A DNA stretch of 64,000 bases from Oscillospiraceae bacterium (GTDB lineage Bacteria > Bacillota > Clostridia > Oscillospirales > Acutalibacteraceae), in NCBI GenBank assembly GCA_015065765.1, contig SVPP01000002.1:72696-136695 (forward strand). The letters are read 5' to 3'. Under the pieces are notes generated by a model that was not told where the DNA came from, did not search any database, and saw only the letters and a program-made list of their open reading frames with translations. Shown one piece after another: positions 17,461 through 25,733 of the stretch. The stretch's first letter is position 1. Every line of letters begins with the position of its first letter. Position numbers and translations under genes: made by a program.

Positions 17461-17497
17461 CTGCCCAAAGAAGGTTATGAATTTCTTCTTTGGGTAG
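17461..17497 (+). terminator. Terminator of the oad operon
   Basis: CTGCCCAAAGAAG / CTTCTTTGGGTAG (13 bp, one G-T pair) followed by TATTTTTTG. Confidence 0.87.
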
Positions 17498-17536
17498 TAT
17501 TTTTTGTTAAGAAAAGGTTACATCTCGCTGTTTTCC

Positions 17537-17565
17537 TTGACTTTAAAATTGAAAAAAGGTATTAT
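17537..17565 (+). promoter_or_regulatory. Promoter of the GT8 gene
   Basis: TTGACT (17537-17542), 17-bp spacer, TATTAT (17560-17565). The predicted transcription start (about 17572) lies downstream of the first ATG (17570), which decides the start codon at 17603. Confidence 0.75.
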
Positions 17566-17602
17566 ATCTATGTATAAAAATTTTTCGGAAAGAAAGTCTG
17601 TA

Positions 17603-18409
17603 ATGAATATTCTTGTAACATTAAATTCGGGATATATAGGACCTCTCAGTGTAATGCTGAAATCCATAATGATAAATGAGCCTGAAACAGAAATTCATCT
17701 GTATGTTGCTCATTCTTCCCTTACAGAAAAGGATTTTGACATTATCAACAAGGTTATCGACAAAACAAGAACGACGGTGCATCCTATTTCAGTTGACCCG
17801 TCGCTCCTTGAGCACGCTCCTGTGCTTAAAAGAATTTCCAAAGAAACATACTACAGACTTCTCGTTCTTGATATAATCCCTGAGGATGTTGACAGGATTC
17901 TCTACATGGATCCTGATATAGTTGTGAATAAAAGTATGAAAGAGCTTTACAATGTTTCTTTCGGAGATGCTGTTGTTGCGGGTGCAGGTCATACCACAGG
18001 CTGCGTTGAATGGTACAACAAGAAAAGACTTGATATGCCGGAAAATTCTCATTACGTCAACGCAGGCGTTCTTATGTTCAATCTTGAGGAAATGAGAAAA
18101 TTCTGCACAACACAGGATATTTTTGATTATATTGAGAAAAATCTGAAAAAGCTTTGGCTTTCCGATCAGGATGTTATCAACGGTATGTTCGGTGCGAAAA
18201 CAGTTTACTTTGATACAAGAGTTTTCAACCTTGATGAAAAGGTCTTTAAGAGGGAGAGAAAAATTGACCTTGACTGGGTAAGGGAAAACACTTCAATCAT
18301 ACATTACAACGGCTCAGATAAGCCGTGGAAAAGCGAATACAAGGGCAAGCTTGCTGAGTTTTATTTTCACTATAAGGCTCTTGCCGATAAGGACTTAAAA
18401 AATGGATAA
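17603..18409 (+). CDS. Family 8 glycosyltransferase
   Basis: 268 residues from ATG 17603. The nucleotide-sugar start MNILVTLNSGYIGPLSVML and the metal-binding DxD in RILYMDPDIVVNKSM are GT8 signatures. HYVNAGVLMFNLEEMR, LSDQDVINGMF and the closing HYNGSDKPWK block complete them. GT8 enzymes use UDP-glucose or UDP-galactose with retention and often build surface polysaccharide or lipid-linked sugars. The upstream in-frame codons lie in the terminator and promoter and are not used. It overlaps the VTT-domain gene by 8 bp, suggesting envelope function. Acceptor unknown. Confidence 0.88.
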   Translation: MNILVTLNSGYIGPLSVMLKSIMINEPETEIHLYVAHSSLTEKDFDIINKVIDKTRTTVHPISVDPSLLEHAPVLKRISKETYYRLLVLDIIPEDVDRILYMDPDIVVNKSMKELYNVSFGDAVVAGAGHTTGCVEWYNKKRLDMPENSHYVNAGVLMFNLEEMRKFCTTQDIFDYIEKNLKKLWLSDQDVINGMFGAKTVYFDTRVFNLDEKVFKRERKIDLDWVRENTSIIHYNGSDKPWKSEYKGKLAEFYFHYKALADKDLKNG

Positions 18410-19112
18410 AATTTTCAAGACTACAAAATCAAAAAGAATAGCGGTAATCGCAGGACTTCTTCTGTTGTGCGCAGTTGTTCTGACGTTATATTTCACAATC
18501 GGCAGAAAATTTTACTATATGTTCTCTGATAATACAAAGATTCTCGAATGGCTGGAGCAGTTCGGCAGATGGGACGAGGTTGTGTTTGTTGGAATCAGAG
18601 CGCTGCAGACAGTTGTGAAATTTATTCCTGCAGAGCCTCTTGAAATCGGCTCAGGCTATGTGTGGGGAATATGGGGAGGACTTTTCTACTGCATGCTTGG
18701 TACTGAAATCGGCTCATTTATAATTCTGCTGATTACCAAATTATTCGGCATGAGAGCTATAAACCTCTTTGTACCTCAGGAGAGAATCGATAAGATAAAG
18801 TTTCTTCAGAACGAGAAAAAACTGAAAACAACGCTGTTTTTTATCTATCTTATCCCCGGCACACCTAAGGACCTGATAACATATTTTATCGGCAAAACAA
18901 AGATTAAAATTTCCCATTTTCTTATAATCACAGGTATCGCACGAATTCCTTCAATTATTACTTCAACATGGTGCGGCGCAGCACTTGGTGAGAAAAACAT
19001 AAAGCTTGCGGCCATTGTGTTTATTTCAACCCTTGTCGTTTCACTTATCGGCACATTTTTCTACAAGAAATTTTTTGAAAAAGATGACAATAATGAAACC
19101 ACTGAAAAGTAA
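18402..19112 (+). CDS. TVP38/TMEM64 (VTT-domain, DedA-superfamily) membrane protein
   Basis: 236 residues with about five to six membrane segments. The VTT core includes EPLEIGSGYVWGIWGGLFYC, LGTEIGSFIILLI and FIYLIPGTPKDLITYFIGKT, with the conserved Pro-Gly-Thr-Pro loop. DedA-superfamily proteins are implicated in lipid scrambling or carrier-lipid recycling and envelope homeostasis. Coupling to a GT8 gene (8-bp overlap) would suit surface-glycan assembly. The gene's last codons form the left arm of its own terminator. Confidence 0.87.
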   Translation: MDKIFKTTKSKRIAVIAGLLLLCAVVLTLYFTIGRKFYYMFSDNTKILEWLEQFGRWDEVVFVGIRALQTVVKFIPAEPLEIGSGYVWGIWGGLFYCMLGTEIGSFIILLITKLFGMRAINLFVPQERIDKIKFLQNEKKLKTTLFFIYLIPGTPKDLITYFIGKTKIKISHFLIITGIARIPSIITSTWCGAALGEKNIKLAAIVFISTLVVSLIGTFFYKKFFEKDDNNETTEK

Positions 19113-19126
19113 TATTTCAGTGGTTT
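19096..19126 (+). terminator. Terminator of the GT8-VTT operon
   Basis: AAACCACTGAAA / TTTCAGTGGTTT (12 bp, 7-nt loop) followed by TTATTTTTG. It overlaps the stop codon at 19110-19112. Confidence 0.85.
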
Positions 19127-19153
19127 TTATTTTTGAAAAAAGCTTTAACTGTA

Positions 19154-19182
19154 TTGAAACTTTCTGCGATTTGTAATATAAT
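19154..19182 (+). promoter_or_regulatory. Promoter of the desulfurase-thiI-cinA-srtB operon
   Basis: TTGAAA (19154-19159), exact 17-bp spacer, TATAAT (19177-19182). It is the only strong promoter seen before the six tightly packed genes that follow. Confidence 0.8.
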
Positions 19183-19218
19183 ATATATCTGAATATTTTA
19201 TTGTGGAGGAGTATGGAC

Positions 19219-20349
19219 TTGAGCATTTATCTTGATAACAGTGCAACAACCCCTTTGTGCGAAAGTGCGAAGAAAAAAATTGCATATATTCTTGATGAAT
19301 GTTGGGGAAATCCTTCTTCTATCCATCATCTGGGTGTTATTGCAAAAGATGAGCTTGATAATGCAAGGAAAATTATCGCAAGCAAGCTTTCATGCCGTGA
19401 GGATGAAATTTTCTTTACATCAGGCGGAACGGAGAGCAACAATATTGCAATTTTCGGTGCAGTTGAAAAAATGGCACGAAGAGGAAACAAGATTGTAACA
19501 ACGTCTGCTGAGCACCCCAGCGTTGAAAACGCTATGAAAGCTCTTGAAAACAAAGGTTTCAACGTAGTTCGTCTTCCTGTAGGTGAAAACGGAAGTATAA
19601 ATATTCAGGATCTGATACGCGAAGTTGATGAAAAAACAATACTTGTCAGTGTTATGCTGGTTAATAATGAGCTTGGAAGCATAAACCCTGTTCAGCTTAT
19701 AAAAAAAGCAGTGATGATGAAGAAATCACCTGCCCTTATCCACTGTGATGCAGTGCAGGGTTTCGGGAAAATTACAATAAAAGCAGAAAAACTGGGAGTG
19801 GATTTAATGAGCATCAGCTCACATAAAATTCACGGACCTAAGGGTGCAGGTGCACTTTATATCAGAAAAGGCGTGAATATCGTCTCACCCGTTTATGGTG
19901 GCGGTCAGGAAAAAGGTATCCGATCAGGTACTGAGGCAATGCCTGCTGTTTGTGGTTTTGCTGCAGCAGCGGAGGAACTGACTGACATAGAAAAAAATCT
20001 TGAAAGCATGAAAGAACTGAGAGATAATTTTGTAAATAAGCTTCAAAAAATTGAGGGAATCAGAATCAATTCAAAGAAAGATGCTCTTCCATATATTGTA
20101 AATTTTTCTGCTAAGGGAATCCCCTCTCAGCCTATGATAAATTATCTGTCGGAAAGAGAAATTTATGTTTCGGGCGGTTCAGCTTGCGCGAAGGGACACA
20201 GAAGTCATGTTCTTCTTGCAGCCGGTCTTTCTCCCGAGGATATTGACAGTGCAATCAGAGTCAGTCTTTCAAGATTCAATACAGAAGAAGAACTCGACAT
20301 TTTATGCAAAAATATTTCTAACGCTTTAAATGAACTCAGGAAGGTTTAA
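19219..20349 (+). CDS. Cysteine desulfurase (NifS/IscS family), probably the ThiI partner
   Basis: About 376 residues. Fold-type I PLP enzyme: YLDNSATTPL near the start, FTSGGTESNN, SAEHPSV, SSHKIHGPKG with the PLP lysine, and the persulfide-carrying cysteine in SGGSACAKG. It removes sulfur from cysteine to form a protein persulfide. With thiI directly downstream, the likely receiver is ThiI for 4-thiouridine at tRNA position 8, as for the NifZ-ThiI pair in Bacillus. GGAGGAG (19205-19211) is best spaced for TTG 19219; ATG 19213 is only three bases away and TTG 19201 overlaps the site, so the start is uncertain. No iscU or nifU is nearby, which argues against general Fe-S assembly. Confidence 0.92.
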   Translation: MSIYLDNSATTPLCESAKKKIAYILDECWGNPSSIHHLGVIAKDELDNARKIIASKLSCREDEIFFTSGGTESNNIAIFGAVEKMARRGNKIVTTSAEHPSVENAMKALENKGFNVVRLPVGENGSINIQDLIREVDEKTILVSVMLVNNELGSINPVQLIKKAVMMKKSPALIHCDAVQGFGKITIKAEKLGVDLMSISSHKIHGPKGAGALYIRKGVNIVSPVYGGGQEKGIRSGTEAMPAVCGFAAAAEELTDIEKNLESMKELRDNFVNKLQKIEGIRINSKKDALPYIVNFSAKGIPSQPMINYLSEREIYVSGGSACAKGHRSHVLLAAGLSPEDIDSAIRVSLSRFNTEEELDILCKNISNALNELRKV

Positions 20350-20350
20350 T

Positions 20351-21520
20351 ATGAAAGAAATTATACTTATCAAAAACGGTGAGCTTGCTCTTAAAGGTCT
20401 TAACAGAAGAACCTTTGAAGACATGATGATAAAAAACATGAGAAGAAGACTTGAGCATGTGGGTAAATTTACTTTCACTGCATCACAGTCAACTATCATG
20501 GTGGAAAGTCAGGACGAAAACGCAGATTTTGATACAGCTTTTTCAGCACTGAAAAAGGTTTTCGGCATTGCAGGACTTTCACGTGCTGCCGAAACCGAAA
20601 AAGATATTGAAAAAATCAAAAAAGTTGCTGAGGAATATCTTGCAGAAGAGCTGATGTTTGCAAAAACTTTCAAAGTCAACGCAAAAAGAAGCGATAAGAA
20701 ATTCCCTCTCAAATCTCCCGAAATCTGTATGGAAGTAGGCGGATATCTTCTTGAAAAATTTCCCAATCTTACTGTAGATGTTCACAACCCCGATATTATC
20801 GTAACTGTTGAAGTAAGAGATACGGCTGTTTACATCCATGGTAATCAGCATAAGGGCGCAGGCGGCATGCCCTCGGGCTCTGCAGGCAAAGCAGCTCTTC
20901 TGATTTCAGGCGGTATTGATAGCCCTGTTGCAGGTTGGATGATGGCGAAAAGAGGTCTGCGTCTTACGGGAATTCACTTTGTTTCACCGCCGTATACAAG
21001 CGAACTTGCAGAGAAGAAAGTCCATGAACTGACACGCAAGGTTGCAGCATACAGCGGAAGAATCAAGCTTTATATTGTTGAGTTTACAAAAATTCAGGAA
21101 ACAATAAAAGATAACTGCCCTGAAGAATTGTTTACCATAATTATGAGAAGAATAATGATGAAAACTGCTGAGAAAATTGCAAGGAAAGAAGATTGCGAGG
21201 CTCTCATTACAGGTGAAAGCTTAGGTCAGGTTGCAAGCCAGACGCTGAAAGCTCTTGCTTGTACTGACATAGTAACTGAAATGCCTGTTTTCCGTCCTTG
21301 TATCGGTATGGATAAGGGTGAAATTGTTAAAATTTCAAGAGACATCGATTCTTTTGATACATCTATTCTGCCCTATGAAGATTGCTGTACGGTGTTTACT
21401 CCCAAGCATCCGAAAACAAGACCTTCTGTAGAAGAGGTTGAAAAGGCAGAAAGTGCAGTGGATTTCACAGAGATGATTGAAGAAGCGGCGGAAAGTGCGA
21501 GGTTTATATTAATCGACTGA
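20351..21520 (+). CDS. thiI: tRNA 4-thiouridine synthase ThiI (no rhodanese domain)
   Basis: 389 residues from ATG 20351 (AGGAAGGT upstream). An N-terminal ferredoxin-like domain and THUMP domain are followed by an adenylating PP-loop with SGGIDSPVAGWMMAKRG. ThiI adenylates U8 of tRNA and inserts sulfur. Enterobacterial ThiI has a C-terminal rhodanese domain with the catalytic cysteine. Here the protein ends soon after the EDCCTVFTPKHPKTRP segment, as in Firmicute ThiI, which takes sulfur from a dedicated desulfurase. The desulfurase is the preceding gene, one base away. Thiamine-thiazole function is not implied by the short form. Confidence 0.95.
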   Translation: MKEIILIKNGELALKGLNRRTFEDMMIKNMRRRLEHVGKFTFTASQSTIMVESQDENADFDTAFSALKKVFGIAGLSRAAETEKDIEKIKKVAEEYLAEELMFAKTFKVNAKRSDKKFPLKSPEICMEVGGYLLEKFPNLTVDVHNPDIIVTVEVRDTAVYIHGNQHKGAGGMPSGSAGKAALLISGGIDSPVAGWMMAKRGLRLTGIHFVSPPYTSELAEKKVHELTRKVAAYSGRIKLYIVEFTKIQETIKDNCPEELFTIIMRRIMMKTAEKIARKEDCEALITGESLGQVASQTLKALACTDIVTEMPVFRPCIGMDKGEIVKISRDIDSFDTSILPYEDCCTVFTPKHPKTRPSVEEVEKAESAVDFTEMIEEAAESARFILID

Positions 21521-21536
21521 TTACGGAGTGATTTTT

Positions 21537-22796
21537 TTGATTTGTGAAATTGTTTGCGTAGGAACTGAAATTCTGCTTGGCGACATCGTCAACACAAATG
21601 CAGTTTATCTTTCAAGACAACTTGCTCTTATGGGAATCAGTGTTCTCAGGCAGAGCGTTGTAGGTGACAATAATGCTAGACTTACAGAGATGCTGAAGCA
21701 GGCTCTTGACAGAAGTGATATTGTCATTACCACAGGCGGTCTCGGTCCCACTGCAGATGATATTACAAGAGATAAATGTTGTGAGGTTATGGAAAGCTCT
21801 CTTGTCCTCAGCGAGGAAATCAAAGAGGAAATTGAAGGCTATTTTGTCAGCAAAGGGCTTAAAATGTCTGAAAGCAACATCCGCCAGGCTTATGTTCCTG
21901 AGGACGGAATAGTTTTCAGAAATCACAACGGTACGGCTCCCGGTTTTGCTATTGAAAAAAATTCAAAGTGTATAATCGCTTTGCCCGGTCCGCCCAGAGA
22001 AATGAAACCTATGTTTGAAGAGTATGTAAGACCTCTTCTCCGGAAATATTCAACTGCAACAATAGTGTCCCATAATATAAAAATGATTGGTATTGGCGAA
22101 TCTGTAATGGCGGAGGAAGCGGGTTCTTTACTTGATGGTGAGAATCCTACAGTAGCTCCCTATGCCAAAGACGGCGAATGTTTTCTGCGTGTTACTGCAA
22201 GCGGTAACGACGAGGATGAAGCAGAAGAAAAAGCAAAGCCCATCATAGAAAAAATCACAGAAAAATTTGATAAATATGTTTACGGTATTGACGAAGAAAA
22301 CATTGAAAGCGTGCTCGTAAAGCTTCTTAAAAAGCACTCTCTTAAAATTTCTCTTGCAGAATCCTGTACAGGTGGTTATGCAGCAAAGAGAATCACAGAT
22401 ATTTCAGGAGCATCCTCGGTTTTTGATTGCGGAGTTGTTTCCTATTCAAACGAAATCAAAAATAAAATTCTCGGTGTAAATGCAGAGGATTTGAAAAAAT
22501 ATGGTGCTGTCAGTGAACCTGTGGCAAGACAGATGGCTGAAGGTATAAGAAAACTCAGCGGTGCAGATTACGGCGTTGGAATTACAGGTATAGCAGGACC
22601 GCTCAGTGACAACACAAATAAACCTGTAGGTTTAAGTTATGTGGCAGTAAGTGATAAGAACGGTACGGAGTGTATTGAAATTATGACTGCAAGGCACGAC
22701 AGAGACTACAACAGATATGTAAACGGTTCACGTGCATTTGATTTAGTCAGACGAAAGATTATAAAAGATTATGAAAGGAAGGCAGAAAAGCAATGA
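21537..22796 (+). CDS. cinA: CinA: nicotinamide-nucleotide amidase / ADP-ribose pyrophosphatase family
   Basis: 419 residues. The N-terminal MoCF-like (COG1058) domain has VGTEILLGDIVNTNAVYLSR, TTGGLGPTADDITRD and IALPGPPREMKPMFEEYV. The C-terminal PncC domain has LAESCTGGYAAKRITDISGAS, VVSYSNEIK and GVGITGIAGP. CinA proteins hydrolyse ADP-ribose and deamidate NMN in pyridine-nucleotide salvage; the 'competence' label comes from genetic context in other species. TTG 21537 is favoured over GTG 21528 because GGAG (21525-21528) is then 8 bases upstream. It overlaps the sortase start by 4 bp (ATGA). In many Firmicutes cinA sits between pgsA and recA. Here those genes are about 35 kb away without it. 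Confidence 0.95.
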   Translation: MICEIVCVGTEILLGDIVNTNAVYLSRQLALMGISVLRQSVVGDNNARLTEMLKQALDRSDIVITTGGLGPTADDITRDKCCEVMESSLVLSEEIKEEIEGYFVSKGLKMSESNIRQAYVPEDGIVFRNHNGTAPGFAIEKNSKCIIALPGPPREMKPMFEEYVRPLLRKYSTATIVSHNIKMIGIGESVMAEEAGSLLDGENPTVAPYAKDGECFLRVTASGNDEDEAEEKAKPIIEKITEKFDKYVYGIDEENIESVLVKLLKKHSLKISLAESCTGGYAAKRITDISGASSVFDCGVVSYSNEIKNKILGVNAEDLKKYGAVSEPVARQMAEGIRKLSGADYGVGITGIAGPLSDNTNKPVGLSYVAVSDKNGTECIEIMTARHDRDYNRYVNGSRAFDLVRRKIIKDYERKAEKQ

Positions 22797-24277
22797 GCGA
22801 TAAGGAAAAGAATATTCCCGGCGATGATGAAACCTTTGAAGACATATTCTCAAGCTTAAGAGAAAAATATAACCTTGAGCCATTTGGAGAGACTGAGGAA
22901 AAAAAGGAAGAAAAGAAAGAAGAAGAGAAGGATACTTTCTATGATCCTTCTGCTGATAGTGAAATAGATGACTTTTTCAAGGAAGCAGAGGAAGGATATG
23001 CTGCTCTCTATGAAGAGGTTGACGCGAAGATAGCAGGTGTTGACGAAGAGGCCCTCAGACATGAAGCAGAGGTTCTCGGTGTAGAATTCGGCATTGATGA
23101 AAAGCCGGAAGAGCCTGTATCTGAAGAAAAATTGGAAGAACCGCAGGAATACGAAGATATTTATTCTGACAGCGGTGATGAACCTCAGGAGTTTGAGGAT
23201 GTTTATTCAGACAGCACACCTGAAGAGGAAGAAACAGAGGAAAACAAAGCTGATGAATCCACCGATGTTGCTTTAATTCCTCAGGCTGAGGAAAAAGCTG
23301 AAGAAGATTTTGAGGAAGAACCCAAAAAGAAAAAAGGTTCAATTTTCCCGAAAAAGAGCGACCCTGTAGGAGAAAAAATCAGAAAAATTATTTTCCTTAT
23401 TTCAATTATTGCACTACTTGCAAGTGCAGCCTGGCTTGTGAATGATTACATCATTCAGCCATATCTTATAAAACAGCAGAATTCACAGGTTTCTGAGCTT
23501 ATTGACAGTACAGATGCGGAGCCTGAAAAAATTGTTGAAAAGCTCAATAATCTTGACGAAGAGGAAAAGACAGTGACCTTTGCATCTCTCAAGGAGCAGA
23601 ACAAGGATTTCAAGGCATGGCTTGTAGTTCCCGGAGCAAATATCAGCCTTCCCGTTGTGCAGACAACAAACAATGATAAATACCTTGACACAGGTTTCAA
23701 CGGTAAATGGCTTTCGGGCGGTACAGCGTTTATTGATAGCAATAATAAGTCAGTTTTTTCTGACATGAATACTGTTATTTATGGTCACAACATGCGTGAC
23801 GGCTCAATGTTCGGATCAATCAAAAAATATAAAACTCTTGATACATTTAAGAAAAATCCTCTGGTTTATGTTTACACAGAGAACAAAAACTACGTTTACA
23901 AGATCTACTCTGTTTTCCTGACAAGCGCAGTGAAAAGTGATGATAACGGATATGTTTTCGCATATAATTTTATAAATCTTTCTTCAAGTGAAAATTTTGC
24001 AAGTTTTATGGAAGAATTGAAAACGCGTTCTTACTATAACACCGGTGTTGATTATCAGGAGGGCGATAAACTTCTTACTCTTTCAACATGCGACAGAACA
24101 GTTATGAAGAACGGAAGACTGGTTCTTGTTGCAAGACTTGTGAGAGAAAACGAAGAAGAAACGGTTAATACAGCGAAAGCCACAGTCAACAGCAAGCAGA
24201 AATTCCCTGCAGGCTGGTATGAGAAGAAAAAGACTACAAACCCGTATGAAAATTCAGTAAAATGGATAGCACAGTAA
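22793..24277 (+). CDS. Class B-type sortase with a long acidic cytoplasmic N-terminal tail
   Basis: 494 residues. Residues 1-195 are Glu/Asp/Lys-rich and disordered-looking, with a tandem 14-residue repeat (EPQEYEDIYSDS at 116-127 and EPQEFEDVYSDS at 130-141). A basic stop and one membrane helix follow (about 198-219), then a sortase domain (about 255-455). Catalytic residues: His332 in VIYGHNMRDGSMFG, Cys433 in LLTLSTCDRT, and Arg448 in LVLVARLV. The SrtB-like features are LKEQNKDFKAWLVVPG and TAFIDSNN. Sortases join sorting-signal proteins to wall or pilin amines. No pilin or NPQTN/LPxTG substrate was found in the window. Typical sortases have only a few residues before the membrane helix, so the tail is exceptional. 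Translationally coupled to cinA (4-bp overlap). Confidence 0.9.
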   Translation: MSDKEKNIPGDDETFEDIFSSLREKYNLEPFGETEEKKEEKKEEEKDTFYDPSADSEIDDFFKEAEEGYAALYEEVDAKIAGVDEEALRHEAEVLGVEFGIDEKPEEPVSEEKLEEPQEYEDIYSDSGDEPQEFEDVYSDSTPEEEETEENKADESTDVALIPQAEEKAEEDFEEEPKKKKGSIFPKKSDPVGEKIRKIIFLISIIALLASAAWLVNDYIIQPYLIKQQNSQVSELIDSTDAEPEKIVEKLNNLDEEEKTVTFASLKEQNKDFKAWLVVPGANISLPVVQTTNNDKYLDTGFNGKWLSGGTAFIDSNNKSVFSDMNTVIYGHNMRDGSMFGSIKKYKTLDTFKKNPLVYVYTENKNYVYKIYSVFLTSAVKSDDNGYVFAYNFINLSSSENFASFMEELKTRSYYNTGVDYQEGDKLLTLSTCDRTVMKNGRLVLVARLVRENEEETVNTAKATVNSKQKFPAGWYEKKKTTNPYENSVKWIAQ

Positions 24278-24308
24278 AATGTGTGATAACAAAGAAAGGA
24301 TGAATAAC

Positions 24309-25727
24309 GTGAAAATCAAGCTTATATCCTTCAGTGAAAGCAAACTGGTTGCAATGAATGCATCTCATGGCGTAATTACTGATAAGGTTGAGGAAATCAC
24401 AGGTCTTGAAGAGGATTTTCTTTTCTGCCAGACGCAGAAAGAAATGTTCACAGGCGTCAAGGAAGGCATTGAAAATGCAGATGTAATTATTCTTGCAGTT
24501 GATGTTTCCCGCTTTATTTCTACAAAGGCTGCCCTTTTCAGAGCATTAGGCTTCAAATGCAGACTTAACGGAGAAATTACAAACCTTATCAACAGCGATT
24601 TGTGCATGGCAACTCTTAATGAAAATCAGGTCAATGCTCATGCTGCAATTCCTGTAGGCGGTGAGGCTTTCATAACAAATGACGGCCTTTTCTCAGGCTT
24701 CGGAATTGAGTCAGGCAAGCAGAAGTTGATTTTTGTTCCTATTGATGAGAAGAGAATCGGTGCAATTCTTGAAAACGGCATGATTGCTTTCCTTTCAAAG
24801 GGTGTAGAAAAGGTTGTTCCTCAGGAGGAGCCTCAGGAAAGCGATATTCCCGAAGAGATGGAAGGCTATGTTGAGCCTATTGAGAATTTTGAAGAGCCTC
24901 AGAAGGTGTCTGAGCTTGAAGGACCTCAGTATGAAGAAATTTACAGAGCTCCTGCGGAAGAACTGGCTGAGGAGGAAGAAGCGGAAGAAGAGTCACAGGA
25001 AGAGGAGTTTGAAGATATAGCATCTTCTTCTCTTGGTGAGGAAGTCACCGCAGAAACTCCCGTGAAAATTGAGAGTACACCTTCCTTTGGCGTTTTCTCA
25101 GGAAATCTTACTGCTATTGAGGAAAGAGGCGTAAAAGTTGCTTTTGTGCGCCATAAAGAAAATGAAATCTATGCAAAGGTGCTTCAGAGCGTTGAGTCAT
25201 CTTCGTCAGTAGTTTTTGTTGACAGAGCTATGGAAGAATTCCCTGAGGAAGATATAAAGAGAAAAGAAAGACTTGCATCAGTTGCCAAAACTGCTCTCAG
25301 AGACTCAGATGCAGAGTTTGCTGTTGCAATGACAGAAATTTTTACATCTGAAGACGGTGTACCTTTTATCTTTGCTGCAGTTTCAGACGGAAACAGAGCA
25401 AGTGTTTACAAGGTTTATTCTTCTGAAGAGGGAGAAAGCATGGAAGAACTTTATAAAGCAGGTCTTGAAGGAGTTCTTGAAAGACTTGAGGTGAAAACTG
25501 CTGATTTTGCTCCTGTTGAGGAAAATGCCCCCAGAATGGGAGAGGCTGCAACTCCGGAAAAGAGCAAAATGACACCTGCTACACAGATTATTATCTGGGC
25601 ATTGATTATTGTTGCACTCTGTGCACTTTCAGCCCTTATTATTGATACGGTTATGTCACAGAATGCATCTCTTGCGGAAACTTCAGGTGCATTGATAGGT
25701 GAAATCGGAAAACTTCTTTCGAGGTAA
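24309..25727 (+). CDS. Diverged CinA-like protein with acidic linker and C-terminal membrane anchor
   Basis: 472 residues from GTG 24309 (AAAGGA 8 bases upstream; ATG 24279 and 24300 have no spaced ribosome site). By eye, residues about 40-165 follow the CinA MoCF-like domain: NADVIILAVDVSRF in place of the GGLGPT loop, then AHAAIPVGGEAFITNDGLFS and GFGIESGKQKLIFVPIDEKR, which tracks CinA's APGFAIEKNSKCIIALPGPP. Residues about 320-395 track the PncC domain (DAEFAVAMTEIFTSEDG, PFIFAAVSDG). The GLGPT, PGPP and ESCTGG motifs are absent, so activity is unlikely. The two parts are split by an acidic linker (about 170-250) holding EGPQYEEIYRAP (204-215), and one membrane helix lies near 425-446. 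It follows the sortase by 31 bp. The homology is my manual alignment and needs a profile search. Confidence 0.55.
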   Translation: MKIKLISFSESKLVAMNASHGVITDKVEEITGLEEDFLFCQTQKEMFTGVKEGIENADVIILAVDVSRFISTKAALFRALGFKCRLNGEITNLINSDLCMATLNENQVNAHAAIPVGGEAFITNDGLFSGFGIESGKQKLIFVPIDEKRIGAILENGMIAFLSKGVEKVVPQEEPQESDIPEEMEGYVEPIENFEEPQKVSELEGPQYEEIYRAPAEELAEEEEAEEESQEEEFEDIASSSLGEEVTAETPVKIESTPSFGVFSGNLTAIEERGVKVAFVRHKENEIYAKVLQSVESSSSVVFVDRAMEEFPEEDIKRKERLASVAKTALRDSDAEFAVAMTEIFTSEDGVPFIFAAVSDGNRASVYKVYSSEEGESMEELYKAGLEGVLERLEVKTADFAPVEENAPRMGEAATPEKSKMTPATQIIIWALIIVALCALSALIIDTVMSQNASLAETSGALIGEIGKLLSR

Positions 25728-25733
25728 AACAGG

